In this document: positions 1 through 6,905 of the stretch, piece by piece
Position numbering within the stretch: position 1 is the stretch's first letter
Layout: every line of letters begins with the position of its first letter
Notes under the pieces: generated by a model
Database searches by the model: none
Told to the model about the DNA's origin: nothing
The model's input: only the letters and a program-made list of their open reading frames with translations
Program-made: the position numbers and the translations under genes
Assembly: GCA_023422005.1 (NCBI GenBank)
Contig: JAEZSC010000065.1
Coordinates: 1-18,965, forward strand
Length of the DNA: 18,965 bases
Direction of reading: 5' to 3'
Source: Bacillota bacterium
Lineage (GTDB): Bacteria > Bacillota > Clostridia > Christensenellales > UMGS416

Positions 1-1930
1 TGCCGGGCAGCAGCTCCACGAAGGCGCCGAAGGGCATGATGCGCACGACGGTGCCGAAGTACACTTCGCCGACCTGGATGACCTTGACGATGGCGTCGAT
101 CATGGCCTTGGCCTTGGCGCCGGAGGCCTGGTCGGAAGACGCGATGAACACGCGGCCGTCGTCCTCGATGTCGATCTTGACGCCGGTCTCGTCGATGATC
201 TTGTTGATCATCTTGCCTCCGGGGCCGATGACCTCGCGGATCTTGTCGGGATCGATGGTGAACTGGATGATCTTAGGTGCGTAGGGCGACAGATCGGCCT
301 TGGGCTCCTTGATGGTCTCCAGCATCTTGTCCAGGATGTAGAGGCGGCCCACACGGGCCTGCTCCAGCGCGCTCTCGAGAACGGCGCGGTCGATGCCCTT
401 GATCTTGATGTCCATCTGGATGGCGGTGATGCCGTCGCGGGTACCGGCCACCTTGAAGTCCATGTCGCCCAGGAAGTCTTCCAACCCCTGGATATCCGTT
501 AGGACGGCAATCTGGTTGTTCTCGGTGTCCTTGATGAGGCCCATGGCCACGCCGGCCACCGGGGCCTTGATGGGCACGCCGGCGTCCATCAGCGCCAGGG
601 TGCTGCCGCACACGCTGGCCTGGGATGTGGATCCGTTGGAGGAGATGACCTCGCTGACCAGGCGGATGGCATAGGGGAACTCGGTTTCGCTGGGGATCAC
701 GGGCAGCAGAGCACGCTCAGCCAGCGCGCCGTGGCCGATCTCGCGGCGGCCGGCGCCGCGCATGGGCTTGGCTTCGCCGGTGCTGTAGGGCGGCATGTTA
801 TAGTGGTGCATGTAACGCTTGGTGTCTTCATCGGTGATGTCGTCCAGACGCTGCACCTCGGAGATGGAGCCCAACGTGGCGATGGTGAGCACCTGGGTCT
901 GTCCGCGGGTGAACACGCCGGAACCGTGGGTGCGCTTGAGGATGCCGGTCTCGCACCAGATGGGGCGGATATCGGTGAGGCCGCGGCCGTCGGGGCGCTT
1001 GCCCTCGCGCACGATCTTGCGGCGGACGATCTCCTTGGTGATGTAATAAAGGCTATCGGCGATGTCACCCTGCTTGCCGGGGAATTGCTCGGCAAAGTGG
1101 GCCTGCACTTCATCGCTGACCTGCTTGTCACGGGCCTGGCGCTCCTCGCGGGAGTCGGTGTCCAGCGCCCAGACACATTTGTCAAAGGCAAAGGCGCGCA
1201 CGGCGGCATCCACTTCCGGGTCAATGGCGTGGGCGGGATAGCTGAACTTGGGCAGGCCGATCTCGGCGACGATGCCATCGATAAAAGCGATCTGCTTCTT
1301 GATCTCCTCGTGGGCAAACAGGATGGCTTCCAGCATGGTCTGCTCGCTGACGCCGTTGGCGCCGGCTTCCACCATCATCACAGCGTCGCGGGTGCCGCTG
1401 ACGACCAGATGCATGAGGCTGACATCGCGCTGGGCGGAGTCGGGGTTGATGATGAACTTGCCATCCACCAGGCCCACGACGACGCTGCCCGTTGGGCCGG
1501 CGAAGGGAATATCGGAGATGCTCAGCGCGATGGACGAGCCGATCATCGCATACACATCCGGCGGGATGTCGGTATCAACGGAAAGAACCGTGGCCACGAC
1601 CTGCACGTCGTTGCGGAAATCCTTTGGGAACAGCGGGCGCAGGGGGCGGTCGATCAGGCGGCTGGTCAGGATGCTCTTCTCCGGCGGGCGGCCTTCGCGC
1701 TTGATGTAGCCACCGGGAATCTTACCCACGGAGTACATCTTGGCTTCATACTCGCAGCTAAGCGGGAAGAAGTCGATGCCATCGCGGGGCTTGTCCGAAG
1801 CTGTGGCCGTTACCAGCAGCGCCGTGTCGCCGCAGCGGAGCAGGCAAGAGCCGTTGGCTTGGCCGGCGTATTTGCCGGTCTCCACGACGAGCTTACGCCC
1901 GGCCAGGTCCATTTCGTAAATTTTGCTCAT
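1..1930 (-). CDS. pnp: Polyribonucleotide nucleotidyltransferase (PNPase), C-terminus cut by window edge
   Basis: 3'-to-5' phosphorolytic exoribonuclease and RNA-tailing enzyme of the cytoplasmic RNA decay machinery. The 643 codons visible begin at an ATG with a GGGAG site six to seven bases upstream. They read MSKIYEMDLAGRKLVVETGK and continue through both RNase PH-like domains; the second contains GRGLTDIRPI. A KH domain follows with its GPGG loop at residues 569-572, and an S1 domain begins near residue 620 (VGEVYFGTV). The family is usually about 700 residues, so only the rest of the S1 domain lies beyond base 1. The gene is downstream of rpsO, as in many bacteria. The roughly 200-base leader shows no promoter I would defend, so transcription may come partly from readthrough of the rpsO hairpin. 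Identification is secure; the start is well supported. Confidence 0.97.
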   Translation of the reverse strand, partial: MSKIYEMDLAGRKLVVETGKYAGQANGSCLLRCGDTALLVTATASDKPRDGIDFFPLSCEYEAKMYSVGKIPGGYIKREGRPPEKSILTSRLIDRPLRPLFPKDFRNDVQVVATVLSVDTDIPPDVYAMIGSSIALSISDIPFAGPTGSVVVGLVDGKFIINPDSAQRDVSLMHLVVSGTRDAVMMVEAGANGVSEQTMLEAILFAHEEIKKQIAFIDGIVAEIGLPKFSYPAHAIDPEVDAAVRAFAFDKCVWALDTDSREERQARDKQVSDEVQAHFAEQFPGKQGDIADSLYYITKEIVRRKIVREGKRPDGRGLTDIRPIWCETGILKRTHGSGVFTRGQTQVLTIATLGSISEVQRLDDITDEDTKRYMHHYNMPPYSTGEAKPMRGAGRREIGHGALAERALLPVIPSETEFPYAIRLVSEVISSNGSTSQASVCGSTLALMDAGVPIKAPVAGVAMGLIKDTENNQIAVLTDIQGLEDFLGDMDFKVAGTRDGITAIQMDIKIKGIDRAVLESALEQARVGRLYILDKMLETIKEPKADLSPYAPKIIQFTIDPDKIREVIGPGGKMINKIIDETGVKIDIEDDGRVFIASSDQASGAKAKAMIDAIVKVIQVGEVYFGTVVRIMPFGAFVELLPG

Positions 1931-2125
1931 TTCTATCTCCCTTTCTTTCGTATATCCGAATATAAGTCCGCTGTCTGGCGCTGCGGAGAAGCGCGGTGCC
2001 ATAATTTGCCAAAATCCTTAGGCGCAAAAATGGCGAAGGCGCCCGGTCCCATCCTTGGAACGCGGCGGCGCGGAGATTCTTTTTAGTATGTATGATCCGG
2101 GTTGGGTTTCATACCTGCGCAAGGG

Positions 2126-2161
2126 CAAAACAGCGGCGGAACCCCCTGGGGGCTCCGCCGC
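2126..2161 (-). terminator. Strong GC-rich hairpin between rpsO and pnp
   Basis: A nearly perfect inverted repeat at 2133-2161 (gcggcgga arm, C-run/G-run core, one wobble pair, very short loop) lies eight bases beyond the rpsO stop. On the minus strand it is followed by TGTTTTG, a modest T-rich tail. A GTTTT run on the plus-strand side makes it look usable in both directions. It probably ends or attenuates rpsO transcripts ahead of pnp. It could also be an RNA-processing hairpin, since PNPase genes are often controlled at such structures. Confidence 0.75.
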
Positions 2162-2168
2162 GTTTTCA

Positions 2169-2432
2169 TTACTTTCTGAGGTCCAAAGCCTTGACGATGG
2201 CGCGATAACGCTCGATGTCGGTGTCGCGCAGATAGTTGAGCAGGCCACGGCGCTGGCCAACCATCATCAGCAGGCCGCGACGGGAGTGGTGATCCATCTT
2301 ATGGATCTTCAGGTGTTCGTTGAGGTGGTTGATGCGCTCGGTCAGCAGAGCGATCTGCACTTCCGGCGAACCGGTGTCTCCGTCGTGGAGCTTGTGTTTT
2401 TCAATGATTTCGGTCTTCTGGGTCTTGTCCAT
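2169..2432 (-). CDS. rpsO: 30S ribosomal protein S15
   Basis: Primary 16S rRNA-binding protein of the small-subunit platform; it binds the central domain early in assembly. The 87 residues carry the classic S15 features: HDGDTGSPEVQIALLTERI, then HKMDHHSRRGLLMMVGQRR, ending in YLRDTDIERY. The family is normally 88-89 residues. The ATG has an ideal AGGAGG site eight bases upstream. A near-consensus promoter lies about 90 bases upstream, and pnp follows after a hairpin. The leader of roughly 80 bases contains GTTTTGCG and CGACAAAAC segments that can pair around the region ahead of the Shine-Dalgarno. S15 represses its own mRNA in several bacteria, so such a leader is plausible here but not shown. 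Confidence 0.97.
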   Translation of the reverse strand: MDKTQKTEIIEKHKLHDGDTGSPEVQIALLTERINHLNEHLKIHKMDHHSRRGLLMMVGQRRGLLNYLRDTDIERYRAIVKALDLRK

Positions 2433-2524
2433 GGAAATTCCTCCTGTTTTGTCGCAATCGCCTGTGTCTCAGTATAGCGTTGGAGAATCGCAAAACCGGG
2501 ATCACGGTTCAATACGCGATGGCT

Positions 2525-2553
2525 AGTATAGCACGCAGTGCGGAAATTGTAAA
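2525..2553 (-). promoter_or_regulatory. SigA-type promoter of rpsO
   Basis: On the minus strand, TTTACA (2548-2553) and TATACT (2525-2530) are separated by exactly 17 bases. Both hexamers match the vegetative consensus at five of six positions. The predicted start near 2518 leaves a leader of about 85 bases before the rpsO ATG. A second TATACT-like hexamer inside that leader (2471-2476) lacks a matching -35. Confidence 0.85.
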
Positions 2554-2587
2554 GTTTTTGTATCGGCTCCGTTACGGCGTACGCGGC

Positions 2588-3484
2588 TCAACCAAACAAG
2601 CTTGGCTGCGCCAACCAGTCGTCCATATCATCGTCCCCTTGAATCTCTATCAGTCGGCACAAATAACGGTAAACGGTTCTGACTGGCTTCAAGTCAGGCA
2701 GAGCCATGATCGTTTCATAGCCCTCAGATATGAGCTCCGCTGAGCGGCCATTCAGCACATATTCCAAAGCAATGAAATCGAACTCTCTTGGCGCTATGAC
2801 ATAAGCCTCGGTATCGACCAGGCCTGTGATAATCCCATGATCGACAAGAAATTGTGTTGGGTCAATATCAAAAAGCACGAAGGAGGAATTTTCCGGAGCA
2901 GGCATATCCCAAAGAATACGCTGCATTTCAGGCAGATATTCAACGATCTTGCGGTTATCCAGATAAAACTCATCGATAATCCTTTTCATAGAACGTGCCA
3001 CATGACTATCTACCTGATCCATTTCCACCACAAACGTGCCTGCAGGATTGCCCCAGTAATTGAATTTGCAGCTATGAACTTTAGCCAAGTTGCGCCCGAA
3101 CTTTCTCAGTTCATCGTCGGATAACTCCGTAAAGGTTCTTAGCGTTGTACCAGGCAATAATTCGACAACGGCATACGCTCTGTCCATTTCATGTATCTCA
3201 AGTATTTTGGGATATTTGAATGCATTGAGAGCGGACAATGTATGATTGATAGCTTCCAATGCATGAACATTTCTTGGGTCTATCCCGAACAGAATATTCA
3301 AGCTTCCGAAAAAAGCACCCGCACACATAACGTCTTGTATTCCCGACGCGCGGACAATCACATCGCGCTTTTCTGTCTTGACGCACCAAACATCGCTGGC
3401 GTGGTCGTCATACCCCGGCGACAGTTCTTCCATGCTCAGGATTCTTTCACAGTAGAATATATCCTGGAAGTTCAACTTTTTCAC
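2588..3484 (-). CDS. APH-like phosphotransferase (kinase fold), possibly 5'-interrupted
   Basis: Predicted small-molecule kinase of the aminoglycoside phosphotransferase/choline kinase fold; the substrate is unknown. The 298 residues contain a VVELLPGTTL hinge-like strand (about 107-116) and LAKVHSCKF (133-141). The catalytic-loop region is FDIDPTQFLV (205-214), followed by GLVDTEAY (221-228) where the metal-binding Asp (D224) is expected. The usual H-x-D...N loop is altered: Asp replaces His, Gln replaces Asn, and the loop is about two residues shorter; the catalytic Asp (D208) remains. The GTG at 3484 has a weak ribosome site. A TTG at 3475 is better placed behind AGAGGTGA. In the same frame upstream, an ATG at 3586 is separated from this ORF only by a TAG at 3503-3505, so this may be the body of a 332-codon gene with a nonsense codon. 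GC content is visibly lower than in neighbouring genes, suggesting acquisition. Confidence 0.7.
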   Translation of the reverse strand: MKKLNFQDIFYCERILSMEELSPGYDDHASDVWCVKTEKRDVIVRASGIQDVMCAGAFFGSLNILFGIDPRNVHALEAINHTLSALNAFKYPKILEIHEMDRAYAVVELLPGTTLRTFTELSDDELRKFGRNLAKVHSCKFNYWGNPAGTFVVEMDQVDSHVARSMKRIIDEFYLDNRKIVEYLPEMQRILWDMPAPENSSFVLFDIDPTQFLVDHGIITGLVDTEAYVIAPREFDFIALEYVLNGRSAELISEGYETIMALPDLKPVRTVYRYLCRLIEIQGDDDMDDWLAQPSLFG

Positions 3485-3502
3485 CTCTGTATCGCTGTAC
3501 GA

Positions 3503-3586
3503 CTAGATGCTTCGCGCCTCAGACTCCACCGATATCCGTGGGATCAAATATGCATCAGCGATTTGAACCACCTCGTGATAGGTCAT
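3503..3586 (-). CDS. 27-codon upstream frame, in phase with the APH-like kinase and ended by TAG
   Basis: The ATG at 3586 is preceded by AAAAGGAGAAGAG and by a promoter-like pair ending at 3617. It encodes MTYHEVVQIADAYLIPRISV and seven more residues (ESEARSI), then TAG. Reading past the TAG gives SYSDTE directly into the kinase frame with no frameshift. It is either the true N-terminus of the kinase, cut off by a nonsense codon, or a leader peptide coupled to a downstream restart. I cannot tell which from one sequence. Confidence 0.4.
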   Translation of the reverse strand: MTYHEVVQIADAYLIPRISVESEARSI

Positions 3587-3616
3587 GCGTTCTCTTCTCC
3601 TTTTATAAGCCTAACC

Positions 3617-3645
3617 ATCATTCTATGGCAACCATCGGCTGTCAA
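3617..3645 (-). promoter_or_regulatory. Candidate promoter of the APH-like kinase locus
   Basis: On the minus strand a perfect TTGACA (3640-3645) is 17 bases from AATGAT (3617-3622), a four-of-six -10. The predicted start near 3610 would leave about 24 bases to the ATG at 3586, containing the AAGGAG site. This fits the longer gene model. A competing TATAAA at about 3601-3606 would start transcription on top of that site and is less likely. Confidence 0.5.
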
Positions 3646-3658
3646 TCTCCGCGTTTGC

Positions 3659-3694
3659 AAAAAAAAAGCAAAGAATCCCCCAATGGGAGATTCT
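3659..3694 (-). terminator. Intrinsic terminator of the gcv operon
   Basis: Downstream of the gcvPB stop, the minus strand has a 10-bp stem (AGAATCTCCC paired with GGGGGATTCT, one wobble) and an ATT loop at 3672-3694. TTGC and then nine consecutive T residues (3659-3667) follow. This is a textbook Rho-independent terminator that insulates the gcv operon from the kinase locus. Confidence 0.92.
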
Positions 3695-3726
3695 TCGTTG
3701 GCTATGTGACAGTTAAGACAGTTAAA

Positions 3727-5175
3727 TTACTTCCTCCACCGCAGCTTGGGCTTCCTCGCGGCAACCACCTCGTCCAGCCGGCCTACCGGCGTGTTCAGTG
3801 GCGCGGCGTGGACCCCTTCGGGGTCGGTTTTAGCCTGCTCTGCAATGGCAAGCAATGCATCGACGGCATAGTCCAGCGTTTCCAGAGATTCGGTCTCGGT
3901 GGGCTCAATCATCAGCGCCTCGTGTACGATCAGCGGGAAGTACATCGTCGGCGGGTGGATGCCGTAGTCCAGCAGTTTTTTGGCCACGTCCATGGCCGAC
4001 ACGCCGGTGGTCTTCTTGAGCTCCTCGGCGCTGAGCACGAACTCGTGCATGCAGATGCGGTCATAGGGCATCTGGTAGGCGTCCTTCAGACGCACGCGCA
4101 TGTAGTTGGCATTGAGCACCGCGGCGTCGCTGGCGGCTTTGAGCCCTTCTCCGCCTAGGCTGATGATGTAAGTCAGCGCCCGCACCAGCACGCCGAAGTT
4201 GCCGTGGAAGCTCTTGACGCGGCCGATGCTCTGGGGGCGGTCGAAGTCCAGATAATAGCTGCCGTCCTCGCGGCGGGCAGCCACAGGCTTGGGCAGGAAA
4301 GGCTCCAGCGCCGCGCAGCAGCCCACAGGGCCCGCGCCGGGCCCACCGCCGCCGTGGGGCGTGGAGAAGGTCTTGTGCAGGTTCAAGTGCATCACGTCGA
4401 AGCCCATGTCGCCGGGGCGCACGTGGCCCATGATGGCGTTCAGGTTGGCCCCGTCATAGTACAGCAGGCCGCCAGCTTCGTGTACGATGTCGGCGATGGC
4501 CGTGATGTTGCTCTCGAACAGGCCCAAGGTGCTGGGGTTGGTCAGCATCAGCGCGGCCACCGTATCGTCGGCAGCAGCTTTGAGCGCCTCCAGGTCCACA
4601 CCGCCGGTGGCATCGCTGGTGATCGTTACAACCTCATACCCTGCCACAGCGGCGCTGGCGGGGTTGGTGCCGTGGGCGGAGTCCGGCACCAGAATACGCG
4701 TGCGCTTGGCGTCGCCCCGGGCAGCGTGATAGGCCTTGATCATGCATATGCCTGTCCACTCGCCGTGGGCGCCGGCCGCCGGCTGCAGGCTCACGGCGTC
4801 CATGCCGGTCACCTCGGCCAACCAGGTTTGCAGCGTGTGCAGCACTTGCAGGCAACCCTGAACAGTATCCTCAGGTTGCAATGGATGAATTCCAATATAG
4901 CCAGGCAGCGCTGCTGCCTCCTCGTTGACCTTGGGGTTGTACTTCATCGTGCAGGAACCCAAGGGATAGAAGCCGGTGTCCACGCCATGGGCGCGGCGGC
5001 TCAGGGCCGTGTAGTGGCGAACCAGGTCCACCTCGGCCACTTGGGGCAGCGCGGGCTTGCTCTGGCGCAGGAAAGCGCCATCCAGCGTGGTTTCAGCGCT
5101 TTGGGCGGCGGGCAGCGCCGCGCAGCGGCGGCCCTCCACCGAGCGCTCAAATATCAAAGGCAGAGAGCTTCTCAT
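3727..5175 (-). CDS. gcvPB: Glycine dehydrogenase (decarboxylating) subunit 2, P-protein C-terminal half
   Basis: PLP-bearing half of the split P-protein. With GcvPA it decarboxylates glycine and transfers the aminomethyl group to lipoyl-GcvH. The 482 residues include GFYPLGSCTMKYNPK (68-82), DSAHGTNPASAA (165-176) and the PLP-lysine motif HLNLHKTFSTPHGGGGPG, with K268 as the Schiff-base lysine. Length is typical for the subunit. Its ATG overlaps the gcvPA stop by four bases (ATGA), so translation is coupled, matching a 1:1 heterodimer. It is the last gene of the operon and is followed by a strong terminator. The C-terminal stretch ends in a basic KPKLRWRK tail. Nothing is missing. Confidence 0.97.
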   Translation of the reverse strand: MRSSLPLIFERSVEGRRCAALPAAQSAETTLDGAFLRQSKPALPQVAEVDLVRHYTALSRRAHGVDTGFYPLGSCTMKYNPKVNEEAAALPGYIGIHPLQPEDTVQGCLQVLHTLQTWLAEVTGMDAVSLQPAAGAHGEWTGICMIKAYHAARGDAKRTRILVPDSAHGTNPASAAVAGYEVVTITSDATGGVDLEALKAAADDTVAALMLTNPSTLGLFESNITAIADIVHEAGGLLYYDGANLNAIMGHVRPGDMGFDVMHLNLHKTFSTPHGGGGPGAGPVGCCAALEPFLPKPVAARREDGSYYLDFDRPQSIGRVKSFHGNFGVLVRALTYIISLGGEGLKAASDAAVLNANYMRVRLKDAYQMPYDRICMHEFVLSAEELKKTTGVSAMDVAKKLLDYGIHPPTMYFPLIVHEALMIEPTETESLETLDYAVDALLAIAEQAKTDPEGVHAAPLNTPVGRLDEVVAARKPKLRWRK

Positions 5176-6509
5176 TGGGCCACCTCCTTAAGCGCCGCCA
5201 CCAGCTTTGCGATATCCGCTTCCGTCGTACGCTCGGTGGCGCACCACAGCATGCAGTTGGCATATTCCTTACCCAGTACAGGCTCCAGCAGCAGGCCGGG
5301 CAGGATGCCCTTTGCAATCAGAGCTGTTTCGACCCGTTCCGGCTGAACGTCGCTTTCGATGACGAACTCCTGGAAGAACGGCCCTTCGTGTTTCAGTCGG
5401 AAGCCCGGCAGCGCCGTGATGGCGGCGGCTGCTTCATGAGCGCGCCGGCAGCTCAAGTTGGCGGCCTCGGCCAGCCCTTCGGGCCCCATGGCGCTCATAT
5501 AGACCGCCGCGGCCAGCGCGTTGAGCGCCTGGTTTGAGCAGATGTTGCTGGATGCCTTCTCCCGGCGGATGTGCTGCTCGCGGGCCTGCAGTGTCAAAAC
5601 ATAACCGCGATTTCCCCCATGGTCCACGGTCTCGCCGACGATGCGTCCGGGCAGCTTGCGCTGCATTGCCTCGCGGCACGTCATAAAGCCCAAGCCCGGC
5701 CCGCCGAAGTTCATCGGGTTGCCCAGGCCCTGGCCGTCGCCTATGGCGATGTCGGCGCCCCACTCCCCCGGCGTGCGCAGCGCGCCCAGCGACACCGGCT
5801 CGCAGCTTAGGATCAGCTTGGCTCCAGCTCCGTGGGCAGCCTGCTCCACGGCGGACACATCCTCCAGCAGGCCCAGGAAGTTGGGCTGCTGCACGAGCAC
5901 GCAAGCGGTGGCGGCGTCGCACAAAGCCGCCAGTTGCTCCATATCGGTGCGGCCGTCCTTCAGCGGGCACAACGCCAGCTCCACGCCGGCGGCAGCGCAC
6001 CACGTGCGCACGACTTCTATCGTCTGTGGGTGGCACGCGGCGCTCAAGACCGCGCGGCGGCGCTTGCCGTCCACACACATGGCGATGGCCTCGTAAGCCG
6101 CCGTTGCGCCGTCATACACCGAGGCGTTGGAGGCGTCCATGCCGGTCAGCTCGCAGATCATCGTCTGGTATTCAAAGATGGCCTGCAGGATTCCTTGGCT
6201 GGTCTCCGGCTGATAGGGCGTGTAGGCTGTGTAGAATTCACTCCGGCTCACAATGCGGCCCACGACCGAAGGGATGTAGCGGTTGTAGCTGCCAGCTCCA
6301 CGGAAGATGGACGAAAAACGCGTGTTCTTGCCGGCCATGGCCTCCATGGCGTCCAGGGTCTCCATCTCGGTCTTTCCATGGGGCAGGTCCAGAGGCCGGT
6401 TCAGCCGGACTTCCGGCGGCAGGCTGTCAAAGAGTTGGTCCACCGAATCCAAGCCAAGCGCGTCCAGCATCTTGCGCTGGTCTTCGCCGGTATGCGGTAT
6501 GTATCCCAT
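5172..6509 (-). CDS. gcvPA: Glycine dehydrogenase (decarboxylating) subunit 1, P-protein N-terminal half
   Basis: Non-PLP-lysine half of the split glycine decarboxylase, needed to build the active heterodimer with GcvPB. I chose the ATG at 6509 (MGYIPHTGEDQRKMLDALGL), four bases after the gcvH stop and behind a GAGGG site. A longer frame up to 6554 would overlap gcvH and add 15 residues foreign to the family. The resulting 445 residues match the usual length. Family landmarks visible: FRGAGSYNRYIPSVV, FYTAYTPYQPETSQGILQAI, MDASNASVYDGATA, and PMNFGGPGLGF followed by RKLPGRIVG. The stop overlaps the gcvPB start. Confidence 0.96.
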   Translation of the reverse strand: MGYIPHTGEDQRKMLDALGLDSVDQLFDSLPPEVRLNRPLDLPHGKTEMETLDAMEAMAGKNTRFSSIFRGAGSYNRYIPSVVGRIVSRSEFYTAYTPYQPETSQGILQAIFEYQTMICELTGMDASNASVYDGATAAYEAIAMCVDGKRRRAVLSAACHPQTIEVVRTWCAAAGVELALCPLKDGRTDMEQLAALCDAATACVLVQQPNFLGLLEDVSAVEQAAHGAGAKLILSCEPVSLGALRTPGEWGADIAIGDGQGLGNPMNFGGPGLGFMTCREAMQRKLPGRIVGETVDHGGNRGYVLTLQAREQHIRREKASSNICSNQALNALAAAVYMSAMGPEGLAEAANLSCRRAHEAAAAITALPGFRLKHEGPFFQEFVIESDVQPERVETALIAKGILPGLLLEPVLGKEYANCMLWCATERTTEADIAKLVAALKEVAQ

Positions 6510-6513
6510 GCCC

Positions 6514-6888
6514 TCAGCCCTCTTGCGCCAGGAAGCGCTCATAAGCCGTCGCATCCATCAACTCGCCGGTGGCGGGGCCGGTCAGCTTGAAGATCCACGT
6601 GCCATAGGGGTCGGCGTTTAGCTTCTCGGGTGCGCTTTCCAGCTCGGTGTTCACTTCGGTGATCTCGCCGGACACCGGGCACAGGATGTCGCTGACGGCC
6701 TTGACCGATTCCACGGAGCTGACCTGCGCGCCGGCATCCACCGGGCCCAGAGCGGGCAGTTCCACGTAGACGATGTCGCCAAGCGCGTCCTGGGCGTAGT
6801 CGGTGATGCCCACCGTGGCGGTTCCGTCGGCGTTCAACAGCACCCATTCATGGTCTTTGGAGTATTGCAGATTGGCGGGGATGTTCAT
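6514..6888 (-). CDS. gcvH: Glycine cleavage system H protein
   Basis: Small lipoylated carrier that shuttles the aminomethyl arm between the P, T and L proteins. At 124 residues it is of normal size. It shows KDHEWV near the N-terminus (11-16), GITDYAQDALGDIVYVELP (27-45) and the lipoylation site SSVESVKAVSDI, where K63 carries the lipoyl group. The C-terminal part contains the typical PYGTWIFKL. An AGGAGGAG site sits six to seven bases before the ATG. It lies 17 bases after gcvT and four bases before gcvPA, so one polycistronic mRNA is expected. No lipoate ligase or dihydrolipoyl dehydrogenase gene is visible nearby, so lipoylation and the L protein must be supplied from elsewhere. Confidence 0.97.
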   Translation of the reverse strand: MNIPANLQYSKDHEWVLLNADGTATVGITDYAQDALGDIVYVELPALGPVDAGAQVSSVESVKAVSDILCPVSGEITEVNTELESAPEKLNADPYGTWIFKLTGPATGELMDATAYERFLAQEG

Positions 6889-6905
6889 GGCTGCTCCTCC
6901 TATAT

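Noticed and set aside
731..2086. 451-codon plus-strand open frame opposite pnp
   Set aside because: It is antisense to an unambiguous pnp, has low-complexity Gly/Ala/His/Val composition and no recognisable motif. Long antisense frames are expected in GC-rich genes.
1931..2132. Promoter for pnp within its leader
   Set aside because: TTGGCA, TATATT and CATACT hexamers occur, but none is paired with a partner at 16-18 bases.
3503..3505. TAG as a reassigned (for example pyrrolysine) codon genome-wide
   Set aside because: TAG serves as the ordinary stop of gcvT, rqcP and the flippase gene within this window, and no pyl genes are seen.
4204..5346. 380-codon plus-strand open frame opposite gcvPB/gcvPA
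   Set aside because: It crosses two real genes on the other strand, has no ribosome site I could support and no family motif.
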